A DNA stretch of 64,000 bases, taken from NCBI RefSeq assembly GCF_002531725.1, contig NZ_NWSQ01000019.1:1-64000 (forward strand). Direction: 5' to 3'. This DNA comes from Rhizobium sp. L43 (GTDB lineage: Bacteria; Pseudomonadota; Alphaproteobacteria; Rhizobiales; Rhizobiaceae). Positions 33,972-42,295 of this stretch are shown one piece after another (positions within the stretch are counted from its first letter, which is position 1; each line of letters opens with the position of its first letter). Position numbers and translations under genes: made by a program. Below the pieces are notes generated by a model. That model searched no databases, had not been told where the DNA came from, and saw only the letters and a program-made list of their open reading frames with translations.

Positions 33972-35282
33972 GTGAGCAAAGTCATCAGCGAATCGAAACG
34001 CTCCCTCAACCGTCATGTCGCCATTGTCGGCGCCTTGTCGATAGCTCTCGTGTGCGGCATTGGCGGTTGGGCGGCAACGACGGAGCTTTCGAGCGCCGTC
34101 ATCGGCGAAGGCGTGGTCGTCGTCAACGGCGATGTCAAGAAGATCCAGCACCTGACCGGCGGTATCGTGTCGGAACTTCTGGTCTCCGAAAATGACCACG
34201 TGTCGGCCGGCCAGGTCCTGATACGCCTCGATGGAACGTCGACGAGAGCAAACCTTTCGATCGTCGAAAGCACGCTCGCCCAGCTCTATGCGCGCCGCGC
34301 CCGTCTGAAGGCGGAACGGATCGGCGACGATTCCTTTCAGGTCGAGGAAAATATCCGCGATCTGACATCATCCAACACGGCCGCGCGGGATCTTCTCGAT
34401 GGCGAGCAGAAACTGTTCGACAGCCGCAGGTCGGCGCTGATCGGAATGAAGAGCCAGTTGGCGTCGCGCAAGGATCAGTTGGCCGAGCAGGTCAAGGGAT
34501 TGGTCGTTCAGATCAACGCCACCAACGATTCGCTGGGCTTGATCGAACAGGAGCTTGAAGGCGTCGACACTCTCTACAAGAAGGGGCTGGTCACACTTCA
34601 GCGCTTGAATTCGCTCAAACGCGCGCGCGCCGATCTCCAGGGTAACAGTGGCCAGGAAATCGCCGCAAAGGCGGAAGCCGAAGGTAAGGCGATCGAGATC
34701 GATCGTCAGTCGATTCAGCTGGACGAGGATCGTCGTTCGGAGATCGCAAAGGACCTGACCGACGTCGAGGCGAAGATCGCCGAAAATGAAGAGCGCCGTG
34801 GCGCCGCGGTCGATCAACTCCGCCGTCTCGATATTACCGCGCCGTTGAGCGGGCGCGTTCACGAACTTGCCGTTCACACGGTCAATGGCGTCATCGATCC
34901 CGGCCAGACGCTGATGCTCGTCGTTCCTGAAAACGATGACCTTACGGTTGAGGCGAAAGTCGCTACTCGCGATATCGATCAGGTTCACGTCGGCCAATTT
35001 GTCGATGTGCGATTCAGCGCCTTCGATCAGCGCACGACGCCCGACGTGCGCGGTGAGATCACCTCGATTGCGCCTGATATCGTCAAGGACGAACGCACCG
35101 GCATCAGCTACTATCCCCTTCGCGTCAAGCCGGAGGCTGCGAGCATCGCCAAGCTGAAGTCCATAAAGCTCTATCCCGGCATGCCGGCGGAAGTCTTTAT
35201 CAAGATCGGCGACAGAACCGTGATCTCCTATCTGACGAAGCCGCTGACCGATCAGATGCAGCACGTATTTCGTGAGGAGTGA
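33972..35282 (+). CDS. prsE: Type I secretion membrane-fusion protein (PrsE-like)
   Basis: A 436-residue HlyD-family adaptor. It has one N-terminal helix (about residues 16-36), a lipoyl half-motif (KKIQHLTGGIVSELLV), two long coiled-coil arms (about 90-280), the second lipoyl half (ITAPLSGRVHELAV) and a C-terminal barrel ending in a typical FREE. It starts with GTG at 33972, preceded by GGGAGAAG. It forms the exporter with PrsD and a TolC-type outer-membrane protein not encoded here. A terminator follows at 35344. Confidence 0.9.
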   Translation: MSKVISESKRSLNRHVAIVGALSIALVCGIGGWAATTELSSAVIGEGVVVVNGDVKKIQHLTGGIVSELLVSENDHVSAGQVLIRLDGTSTRANLSIVESTLAQLYARRARLKAERIGDDSFQVEENIRDLTSSNTAARDLLDGEQKLFDSRRSALIGMKSQLASRKDQLAEQVKGLVVQINATNDSLGLIEQELEGVDTLYKKGLVTLQRLNSLKRARADLQGNSGQEIAAKAEAEGKAIEIDRQSIQLDEDRRSEIAKDLTDVEAKIAENEERRGAAVDQLRRLDITAPLSGRVHELAVHTVNGVIDPGQTLMLVVPENDDLTVEAKVATRDIDQVHVGQFVDVRFSAFDQRTTPDVRGEITSIAPDIVKDERTGISYYPLRVKPEAASIAKLKSIKLYPGMPAEVFIKIGDRTVISYLTKPLTDQMQHVFREE

Positions 35283-35343
35283 TTGGCGGCCGTATCGGAC
35301 CGTCAAGAACTCCAACGTTTCGAAGAAGCCGTTGTCATCCGCT

Positions 35344-35383
35344 AAAACGCGTCGCGAATCTTTCCGATTCGCGACGCGTTTTT
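35344..35383 (+). terminator. Strong terminator after prsE
   Basis: A perfect stem of 16-17 bp (AACGCGTCGCGAATC with its complement) around TTTCC is followed by a T-run, ending the prsDE transcript about 60 bases after the stop. Confidence 0.93.
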
Positions 35384-35471
35384 CCCAGGCAAAGCGCGAA
35401 GCGCTTTTGCCGGGAATTGCATAAAAACAAAGGGATAGAGCGGTTCTGCGCTTCCGTTGAAAGCTGAACCG
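35380..35471 (+). repeat. Dispersed intergenic repeat, copy 1
   Basis: About 92 bases nearly identical to 48251-48336. It contains a GGCAAAGCGC/GCGCTTTTGCC hairpin, then GGGAATTGC, a short A-rich piece and GAGCGGTTC...GAACCG, itself a possible stem. It is of the type of palindromic repeats found between genes in Rhizobium (RIME-like). Confidence 0.85.
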
Positions 35472-35611
35472 ATCTAGTGCATGTCGTTATCGCAACCGCT
35501 ACACAGTTCTGCGGAACATGCTTTAGGTTTGGGTGGGGTTATTTGCCACGATCGAATAGGCATCAGCGGCTATTTCACGAAATTGTCTCAAGCCTGCGGC
35601 AGGGTCTTCCT

Positions 35612-36307
35612 ATGATCGGTTTGCGGCTTTGGCGAACGGCGGGAATTCGGAGGCGACCGGCTTATGCGCTGGTTTTGTTTTTGGCCTGTCTCGCGATGTT
35701 TTCAGTGACCAGGGACAGTTATGCCGAGGGCCTTCCGCCGTTGAAAATAGTGGCTTTCGGTACATCCTTGACGGCCCGCGGGGGATGGCAGCCGTCTCTC
35801 GAGACGGGGCTCTCAGCCTGCCTGCAAAGACCTGTGAAGGTCGAGAGCGTCGCAAAGAGCGGCGAGACGTCACTATGGGCCCTTACCCAGGTGGATCGCG
35901 TCGTTGCCGGGCAGCCGGATATCGTTTTGATCGAGCTTTACGCCAACGATGCAGCATTGCAGCGGTTCGTGTCGCTTGCGCAAAGCCGGAAGAATATCGG
36001 CGACATCCTCGACCAGCTTCGGCAGCGCCTGCCGCGAGCCCGGATCATCGTCATGGCGATGAATCCGTTTTCGGGACTGCGTGGACTGATCCGTCCCTTT
36101 GTCGGTAGCTACATCTCGGCCCATCAGGCGGTGGCGCAGGAACGGGGTCTGGAGTTTGTCGACCACCAGCCCAACTGGCAGCGTCTGACGCCGGGGGATC
36201 TGGCCGCAGCAATTCCTGATGGCGCCCATCCCCTGCCGGACATTGCTTCCAAAATCATCGTGCCGGAACTTGTCAAACATATTGCCGGCGGCAATTGCAA
36301 AGAATGA
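35612..36307 (+). CDS. SGNH/GDSL hydrolase, exported
   Basis: A 231-residue protein with a long N-terminal signal or anchor (about residues 1-37, ending SYA) and the SGNH hydrolase fold: block I FGTSLTARGGW (Ser nucleophile), block III IELYANDA (Asn) and block V DGAHPLPD (Asp-His pair). Family members are esterases, often removing or transferring acetyl groups on glycans. ATG 35612 is preferred because AGGG lies about 8 bases before and the hydrophobic segment starts after it. In this place it could act on acylated EPS in the periplasm; that is inference. Confidence 0.83.
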   Translation: MIGLRLWRTAGIRRRPAYALVLFLACLAMFSVTRDSYAEGLPPLKIVAFGTSLTARGGWQPSLETGLSACLQRPVKVESVAKSGETSLWALTQVDRVVAGQPDIVLIELYANDAALQRFVSLAQSRKNIGDILDQLRQRLPRARIIVMAMNPFSGLRGLIRPFVGSYISAHQAVAQERGLEFVDHQPNWQRLTPGDLAAAIPDGAHPLPDIASKIIVPELVKHIAGGNCKE

Positions 36308-36343
36308 AAGATCTGGCCGATCGCGTCCGCGGGGGGCTTGGGT

Positions 36344-36820
36344 TCAGACGGTCGCGAGATAGCCTTTGAGGTATTTGACCAGCGACGTCCGTCCAACCTC
36401 AGATGGGTCCTCGTGCGAGGGACTGTCCAGATCGTCGAGAAGATAGTTTTTGAGATCCTCGTCGGTATGCGCGACATAGATGCCGGGCCGGCCGGCGAGC
36501 TGGCCTACCGTGGCGAGCTGATGATCGTTTCGATGCTCGCCAAGAGACGCCTGCCGGGGAACGAGAATAATCGGTTTTCCAAAACGTTTCGCGGTCAGCA
36601 CCGTGCCGATTCCCGCATGAGAGACGATAACGCTTGCATCGAAAAAGACCTTATCGAAGTCCGCGGGCTCGATATTCTTGATCCATTTCATATTCTGGGG
36701 CGTGTAGGTGCCTTTGCCGATCTGCGCCAGAACCGGCCTGGACAAGTCCTTTGCGAAGGTGTCGACAGCCTTGACGAGGCGATCAAACGGCAGCTGCGTT
36801 CCGACGGTGACAAGGATCAA
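36344..36820 (-). CDS. pssE: Glycosyltransferase subunit PssE (Alg13-like)
   Basis: A 158-residue GT28 C-terminal-type domain, the catalytic and nucleotide-sugar-binding half of a split glycosyltransferase. It starts ILVTVGTQLPFDRL, and SHAGIGTVL is the UDP-sugar loop. The start is TTG at 36820, overlapping the pssD stop (TTGA), with AGGAG in the end of pssD as ribosome site. PssD and PssE of R. leguminosarum act together as glucuronosyl-(1-4)-glucuronosyltransferase in EPS assembly. It is the last gene of the long operon. Confidence 0.88.
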   Translation of the reverse strand: MILVTVGTQLPFDRLVKAVDTFAKDLSRPVLAQIGKGTYTPQNMKWIKNIEPADFDKVFFDASVIVSHAGIGTVLTAKRFGKPIILVPRQASLGEHRNDHQLATVGQLAGRPGIYVAHTDEDLKNYLLDDLDSPSHEDPSEVGRTSLVKYLKGYLATV

Positions 36821-37275
36821 AGCACAGCTCCTGCGTAGTGGGGACCATCCGGCCGCGACAAATGTTGCCATTGCGTGAGCCAGAGCGTCGCAATACGGCC
36901 AGCCAATTTTCCCGACAGGGACAGTTTCTCGACATTGGCGACGCTGTCGATCCAGATCGTCCGCTTGCCCGTCAATTTGCCGGCAAGCAGGCAAAAAAGT
37001 CCGGGCGCGGCACCGGTGGAGATGATGACATCAGGCCTGTGTCTGATGACGATGGAGAAGGCGCTGAAAAAGCAGCGGATCGACATGCTAATCGAGTCGC
37101 GGCTGCAATCGGGAAGCACCAGACCGTCGCGAATGTCATATTTGGCAAGAAGGCCCGGGATGGTGGTTGCAAAGATGATATCGCAGCCCTCGAATGCGCC
37201 GCGCATGGCCATCAACTGTTCCCAATGGCCGCCTCCCGAGGAGGCGGCGAGAACCTTTAACTTTTTTTCAGTCAT
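36817..37275 (-). CDS. pssD: Glycosyltransferase subunit PssD (Alg14-like)
   Basis: A 152-residue Alg14-type protein that anchors the PssE subunit at the membrane and helps bind the lipid acceptor. It has AASSGGGHWEQL (about residues 10-21) and a hydrophobic stretch (about 70-90), then the ISTGAAPGLF segment. The ATG at 37275 is preferred, as AGGAG lies about 11 bases upstream; the predicted protein would otherwise have a 32-residue unlike extension. The stop overlaps the pssE start. A 212-base gap separates it from the next gene upstream, so a secondary promoter is possible. Confidence 0.88.
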   Translation of the reverse strand: MTEKKLKVLAASSGGGHWEQLMAMRGAFEGCDIIFATTIPGLLAKYDIRDGLVLPDCSRDSISMSIRCFFSAFSIVIRHRPDVIISTGAAPGLFCLLAGKLTGKRTIWIDSVANVEKLSLSGKLAGRIATLWLTQWQHLSRPDGPHYAGAVL

Positions 37276-37487
37276 AGACAGGCATCTCCTATATTTGACC
37301 GATGATAAGAGTGAAAAACAATTCTGTTCGAACAGCGGTTGTGTCTCGAGAGTTCCGCCGAACTGTAACATTTTTGGCCGCGTTGGTCGAAGCCTTGAAG
37401 TTCATGGAGGGCCAATCACTTGTGATGTTATGGTTTGGAACATAAGATGCCTCGAAATTTATCCCAAAATGCTCCCGGCAAACAATA

Positions 37488-38468
37488 TCAGTGAGCCGCA
37501 TTCGGCTTATATTCCTGGTATGCATGTCCGAGAATCCCGTTGACCATGCCGGCGCCGCGCAGAACATGAGTGAGGGCACGCATGCCCCAATAGGGTGAAA
37601 TCAAGATCGCCGGCAGCATGGCCAGTCCAAGCACCACTCTCGTGGCACCATAGGCAGCGCGATAAATCCGGCGCTTAAGGTTGCCATGCAGAACCTCGCT
37701 GACTGCGAAGGTATTGCCGAGCCGGTACTGTCTTTGCAACACCCATTTCCAGGTCATCCGGTTCGCAGGAACGATGTCATAGACAAGGGCCTTGTCGGCC
37801 CAGAAAATCTGCATGCCGCGGCGGATGGCCTGATTGAAGAAGAGATAGTCCGTGCCGCCGGTGAAGCGCATCTTCTCCTCAAAACGAAGATTCCATGAGC
37901 GGATCAGCGGATAGTCGAACATGACATTGTTCGAAGCCGCATAGCCGATACGCTGGCCGTCCATGTTCTTCTTGCGCTCGAATACCCTGGCCTTGATGAA
38001 ATATTCCGGTGGGTTTTCGGGGTAGACCGGCTGGACGGGGCCATAGACGCAATCGGCGCGGTTTTTCTCGCGGGTCTCCAGCATAGCGTCCAGCCAGCCG
38101 TCGACCGGCCATTCGTCATCGTCGAGAAAGCAGAAGAGGTCGGTGCCGGGAGGTGCCGAATCCAGCGCGCGGTTCCGCGCAAAGGGTATGCCCTGGTTCT
38201 GTTCGACGACGTAGATCAGATCGTAGGCGCCGGTTTGGCCAAAGCCCTCCACCGTTGCCTTTGCGCTGCCGGTCGCATCGTTGTCCACGATCACCATGGT
38301 GAGATGATAGGGGCGGGCCGGGTGCCGGATCTGACGCGTCATGACGTCAAGCAGCTTGGCGATCCCGTCCAGACGCCGATAGGTCAGCACGCCGACGGCG
38401 ATCTTCAACGGCGCGGTGGCCGCGGCCGTGCCGGCGGATGAATGCGGGAAGGTTTCTTGTTGGTTCAC
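37488..38468 (-). CDS. pssC: GT2 glycosyltransferase (PssC/ExoM-like)
   Basis: A 326-residue GT-A enzyme. The start of the catalytic domain is IAVGVLTYRRLDGI (about residues 22-35), the metal motif is FLDDDEWP (about 114-121), and RRGMQIFWADKALVYDIVP is close to the succinoglycan ExoM group. A C-terminal hydrophobic segment (about 270-300) probably attaches it to the membrane. It overlaps the next gene upstream by four bases (ATGA). The position just before pssD-pssE suits PssC, which adds the second glucuronosyl step in R. leguminosarum; this name rests on order and resemblance. Confidence 0.82.
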   Translation of the reverse strand: MNQQETFPHSSAGTAAATAPLKIAVGVLTYRRLDGIAKLLDVMTRQIRHPARPYHLTMVIVDNDATGSAKATVEGFGQTGAYDLIYVVEQNQGIPFARNRALDSAPPGTDLFCFLDDDEWPVDGWLDAMLETREKNRADCVYGPVQPVYPENPPEYFIKARVFERKKNMDGQRIGYAASNNVMFDYPLIRSWNLRFEEKMRFTGGTDYLFFNQAIRRGMQIFWADKALVYDIVPANRMTWKWVLQRQYRLGNTFAVSEVLHGNLKRRIYRAAYGATRVVLGLAMLPAILISPYWGMRALTHVLRGAGMVNGILGHAYQEYKPNAAH

Positions 38469-39349
38469 GACTGTCCTCTTCGCAGCATATTTCCCAAACG
38501 CTTGCGCGCCGCCATCAACGCCACTTCGGTTGCGGCAGCATCGCCGAACGGACCGCCGGCGACCGTGCTGCGAGCTTCGCTGCGCAACTTCAGCAGCGAT
38601 GTCGTTTCGGCAATACCGCCGGCCACCAGGCTCTTGCCGAGCGCCTGCAGCCCATCATAACGACGCGCCAGTTCCAGTCCGGTCGCAATCATGATCCGCG
38701 GGCGCAACGTCTTTGCCCTGCTCGTGCCCGTATAGCGGTTCGACGCATGAATGCGCTGAAACGTCAGCGGCGTTTCGACGATGGCGCCGCGGCCGAGATA
38801 GGCAGCGGCAAACTTGATATAGTTGTCGCTGAGGACGACGTCTGTAGCGACTGTCATGGGCAGGATCTGCGCCAGCAGGCTGCGTCGGAAGCTCAGGCCC
38901 GATGTCGGAACGGGAAGCGAGGGGAAGCCGCCCCGGCGAAGCGTTTCCCGCTTGTCGAACAAGGTCATTTGCAATTCCGCAGACGGCCGGTCGCCTTCAT
39001 TGGTCGTTACCCGATCAAAACACCAGTCGATCTCGTTGCGATCGTAGATCTCGGCTATCCGCGCAAGTTTACCGGGCAGAAACGCGTCATCGGCATCGAG
39101 GAGAAACAGGATGTCACCGCTCGCGGCCGCAAAACCGGCGTTGAAACTCGAGGCTTGGCCGCCATTTTCCTTCAACACGCACAGGATCTTCTCGCCATAG
39201 GAGGCGAGAATTTCCCTGGAATCATCCGTCGAGCCATCGTCGACCACGATCACTTCGAAGTCGGGGTAGACCTGCGACAGAACGCTGTCGATGCATGGGC
39301 GCAGAAAGCGCCCGTAGTTGAAGTTGTTGATGAGCACCGAGAGTTTCAA
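38465..39349 (-). CDS. GT2 glycosyltransferase
   Basis: A 294-residue cytosolic GT-A enzyme. VLINNFNYGRFLRPCIDSVL begins the domain (about residues 4-23), DDGSTDD follows at about 36-42, and LLDADDAFLPGKLA holds the DxD metal motif (about 79-92). No membrane helix. It sits in the EPS operon between other transferases, overlapping the PssC-like gene by four bases. The sugar it adds is not readable; in R. leguminosarum the genes around pssC encode PssS, PssF, PssG, PssH and PssI. Confidence 0.85.
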   Translation of the reverse strand: MKLSVLINNFNYGRFLRPCIDSVLSQVYPDFEVIVVDDGSTDDSREILASYGEKILCVLKENGGQASSFNAGFAAASGDILFLLDADDAFLPGKLARIAEIYDRNEIDWCFDRVTTNEGDRPSAELQMTLFDKRETLRRGGFPSLPVPTSGLSFRRSLLAQILPMTVATDVVLSDNYIKFAAAYLGRGAIVETPLTFQRIHASNRYTGTSRAKTLRPRIMIATGLELARRYDGLQALGKSLVAGGIAETTSLLKLRSEARSTVAGGPFGDAAATEVALMAARKRLGNMLRRGQS

Positions 39350-39373
39350 ATTACCGCCTCCTGGGCCAATCGA

Positions 39374-40318
39374 TCACCGCGCCTGCGTCTGGGGCGCGTA
39401 TCGGCGAATTCCGGCGCGATACCCACGCATGTAGTAATATTTCCAGATCGCCCAAAAACGCTTCTTCGATTGCGGCAAGAGATAGAGCATGGCTGCCCGC
39501 AATCCCCATTGCGCGCTTTCGATCCAGGTCGGAAGCGGAACTCCGCTTAACCTTACCCCACCGGGCACTTCGTCGGGAAAGAGTGCCGGCATGCCGTAGC
39601 CAAGCCGTTCGCCGCGCTTCTGTACCCAATGCTCAGTGACACTTGAGGCCGGAATCCAGTGATGAACCACGGCCTCGGCGCATCGATAGGATTTGGCGCC
39701 ATTTGCCGCCAGACGAATGATGATCTCAGCATCTTCGCCCATGGCAAATATCGGTCCCGGAAGAGGACCGATATCTTCCCGGTAGCGCACGCTCGTTCCC
39801 AGCAGTTCTCGCCGAATGATCGTGTTCGGGCCCCAGACCTTTGTCGGGTCACACGGTCCGCTCTGCGTTTCATCGACGATCGCAAATGTCGATCCCATCG
39901 GGATCCACTCGATAAAGCGGTCCTTCGGTTCCTTTTCCCAATCGGGGACGATTCTGCCGCCGAAGACGCCATAGCCCGGATGGGCGGTGGCGCAGTCGAC
40001 GATGGCTTTCAGCCAATTCGGTTCGGCGCGGATATCGTCGTCGGTGAGGACGACGAGATCTCCCTTTACCCGATCCAAACCCAAATTCAGCGCGCCGGAT
40101 TTTCCCGGCTTGTGCTGCTGCAGGATGGTGATCGGAAGCGTCTCGCTATATGACTTCAAAAGGTCGAACGTGCCGTCATTGCTGTTGTTGTCGATAGCAA
40201 CCAATTCCCACCGATCATGGGGAAGCTCCTGGCGCACCAAGGAATCCAACATCTGGCGCAGCCGGCGGCTGGCGCCATTGTAGGATGCAAAGAGCACGCT
40301 GACGAATAGATCCGACAT
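39374..40318 (-). CDS. GT2 glycosyltransferase
   Basis: A 314-residue GT-A enzyme. VSVLFASYNGASRRL (about residues 6-20) and VAIDNNSNDGTF (41-52) are the UDP-binding start, and VVLTDDDIRAEPNWL holds the DxD (about 88-102). The ED acid pair is in AMGEDAEIIIRLA. Resembles glucosyl/glucuronosyltransferases of acidic EPS. The 24-base gap to the downstream gene indicates one transcript. Acceptor and donor unknown. Confidence 0.85.
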   Translation of the reverse strand: MSDLFVSVLFASYNGASRRLRQMLDSLVRQELPHDRWELVAIDNNSNDGTFDLLKSYSETLPITILQQHKPGKSGALNLGLDRVKGDLVVLTDDDIRAEPNWLKAIVDCATAHPGYGVFGGRIVPDWEKEPKDRFIEWIPMGSTFAIVDETQSGPCDPTKVWGPNTIIRRELLGTSVRYREDIGPLPGPIFAMGEDAEIIIRLAANGAKSYRCAEAVVHHWIPASSVTEHWVQKRGERLGYGMPALFPDEVPGGVRLSGVPLPTWIESAQWGLRAAMLYLLPQSKKRFWAIWKYYYMRGYRAGIRRYAPQTQAR

Positions 40319-40399
40319 CAGTGACCAACCCTCTTGGTGAAGTCGAAAGAGAAAAGCGTCATATTTTGACTGCCTGTGCGATGTTCGGGCGAATGGTTT

Positions 40400-41221
40400 T
40401 TACGCCGGATTCGACCGGGTCTTGCCGAAGAATTCGCGCCTATGCGTTTCACCGACTACCCTCAGCTTACGAAGATTGCGTAGCCAGCGCCGCGGTTTGG
40501 TCAGCACGCCGCGGTTCAGGAAATACTGTCGCAGCAGGCTCGGCGCCTGACTATGCGATCCGCCATGCGCGACCCGGTATACTGCTCCGCGAAAGGGGAG
40601 CTTCGCAAGCGGCGCCCCGCGTTGCGCCAGAATCTTCGCGATACGGACATGGCTGCCCAGCATCGACTTGATCCAGTCGAGCGAAGCATCCTCAAATCGG
40701 TCCGGCACATCGTAGAGATCGGCACGGATGATCAAGGATGTGCCGCAGAGATGGCTGAAGTCATCATGGCCGAGGAGGAAATTGCCGCCATCGTCCCAGA
40801 TGTAACCGTGGTCGATCGTCCAGCCGTTGGCGTCCCGATTTTCGGATGCGTGCTGCACGATCCGAGAGCTCACGAAGTCATCGTCGTCGACAATCATGAA
40901 AAAGCGGCTGTCGGCGGCGTTTAGCATGCCGCTCAGAACCCGCCGGCCCTTGTCCGCGCGGAAGGCGTCAAGGAAGTCTTCCTTGCTGCCCTTTCCAAGT
41001 TCATGCAGGTCGTTCGGCGGAAAAGTCACGCGGACGGCAGAAAACTTTTCCGGCAGTTCAGGCAGATCGGCCCCTTCATTCGCAACGATGATTCCCCGCC
41101 AGTCTCCATTGGTCTGGTTGGAAATGGAGGCCACGGTCTGGGTGAGATTTGCCTTCAGCCTGCTCCAATCGCGGGCATTGTCCTGATGTCGGACCGGGAT
41201 GATGAAGGTAACGAGTGGCAT
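40400..41221 (-). CDS. GT-A glycosyltransferase (GT2-like, probable side-chain enzyme)
   Basis: A 273-residue protein starting PLVTFIIPVRHQDNARDW, with a metal motif FFMIVDDDDFVSSRI (about residues 106-120) and a C-terminal basic tail. The layout is that of a divergent family-2 transferase, perhaps a galactosyl or glucosyl side-chain enzyme such as PssI/PssJ. It follows the pyruvyl transferase gene after 12 bases, and an 81-base gap separates it from the GT2 gene downstream. Confidence 0.75.
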   Translation of the reverse strand: MPLVTFIIPVRHQDNARDWSRLKANLTQTVASISNQTNGDWRGIIVANEGADLPELPEKFSAVRVTFPPNDLHELGKGSKEDFLDAFRADKGRRVLSGMLNAADSRFFMIVDDDDFVSSRIVQHASENRDANGWTIDHGYIWDDGGNFLLGHDDFSHLCGTSLIIRADLYDVPDRFEDASLDWIKSMLGSHVRIAKILAQRGAPLAKLPFRGAVYRVAHGGSHSQAPSLLRQYFLNRGVLTKPRRWLRNLRKLRVVGETHRREFFGKTRSNPA

Positions 41222-41233
41222 CCAATAACCCCC

Positions 41234-42265
41234 TTAAGCCCGCAAGCCCACAGCTTGTTTGTTATCGATACGCCCCTTGATCGCCTGGTGACGCGCCCAC
41301 TCGATCCCGTCTTCGAGCGAGGTTGCCTTGTATGAAAGATCCGTTCCGCCGGAGAAAGCATTCATGAAACGGCGGATCTTTCCATAGCTGTTATCCAGTA
41401 CGGCATGCGGACGGCCGAGCAGCAGCGAGCAGATATGGACGTGCAGGCGATCGGTGACGATGGCGCGCGCCCGCGAAATCTGGCTGATGCCGCGTTCGAA
41501 GCGGTTATGCGCTGCGGCGTCGAGCCTGCGCAAGGCAACTTCGCTCGGCTTCAATGCAAGATAGGCTGAAGCTACCCCCAGCTTCTTGGCGATATTCACC
41601 TTCCGCTTCGACTCGGTGATCCAGTCCTCCACCGGAATGTCGGAAGGGATCTTGCGATCGGTGCCGCCAACCCTTTCCGCATCCTCTCGCAACATGGCGA
41701 GGACGGGAATCTGCGTCGCCCTTTCCGCAAGCGGGCCGATGGCGAAAGCCATATCGGGGCATAGCCGCACGGTGCAGTCGAAGTGTTTCTCGGAAAATTC
41801 CTTCGATTCTTCGTCGCGCACGAGCAGAACGAAATTCTTGTGACGCCCGATTGCCCGTTTGGACTGCTCGATGCGCTCCGGCGAACTGTAGTGGATCGAT
41901 TGCGGGAACTGGATGATCTGACGATCCGGGAAACGCTCCATGATCATTTCGCGGAAATCCTGGTGGGCAACCCAGATATCGCCGAAATTGCCGCCGCCGT
42001 GAATGAAGATCGGGCCGGTGGGAACCCGCCGCTTCAGCTCGTCGGCGGAGAAGTCGTACAGCCTAGAAACATAGTCCGGACGCTTGCCGAAGCGATCCTT
42101 GAGATAGGCCATCTCACCCAGCCAGATCGCCGAGTCGCCGCAATTGCGGATGTCCGGAAAGTCGAGAATGGCGAGCGGTTCCTCGCGCGAGACATAGTCC
42201 TTCAGGCAATCATGGATCATGCCGTTGAGTTTCGCGATCAGCTCAGATCTGGATTGGCTGGTCAT
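41234..42265 (-). CDS. Polysaccharide pyruvyl transferase family protein (1)
   Basis: A 343-residue enzyme of the ExoV/CsaB family, which adds a pyruvate ketal to a sugar from phosphoenolpyruvate. IFIHGGGNFGDIW (about residues 86-98) is the glycine-rich loop. QIIQFPQSIHY and TDRLHVHICSLLLGRPH (the last with the DRLH motif) are typical. EPS of R. leguminosarum carries pyruvyl groups on terminal sugars, in line with two such genes here (compare PssK and PssM). Confidence 0.86.
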   Translation of the reverse strand: MTSQSRSELIAKLNGMIHDCLKDYVSREEPLAILDFPDIRNCGDSAIWLGEMAYLKDRFGKRPDYVSRLYDFSADELKRRVPTGPIFIHGGGNFGDIWVAHQDFREMIMERFPDRQIIQFPQSIHYSSPERIEQSKRAIGRHKNFVLLVRDEESKEFSEKHFDCTVRLCPDMAFAIGPLAERATQIPVLAMLREDAERVGGTDRKIPSDIPVEDWITESKRKVNIAKKLGVASAYLALKPSEVALRRLDAAAHNRFERGISQISRARAIVTDRLHVHICSLLLGRPHAVLDNSYGKIRRFMNAFSGGTDLSYKATSLEDGIEWARHQAIKGRIDNKQAVGLRA

Positions 42266-42295
42266 TCTGCCTCTCTTGTTGATGTTCGTTTAAAT

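Larger units (their letters stand above)
35283..35611. other. Intergenic region with terminator and repeat
   Basis: About 330 bases holding the prsE terminator (35344-35383) and repeat copy 1 (35380-35471). The remaining about 140 bases before the hydrolase start show no gene. Confidence 0.7.
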
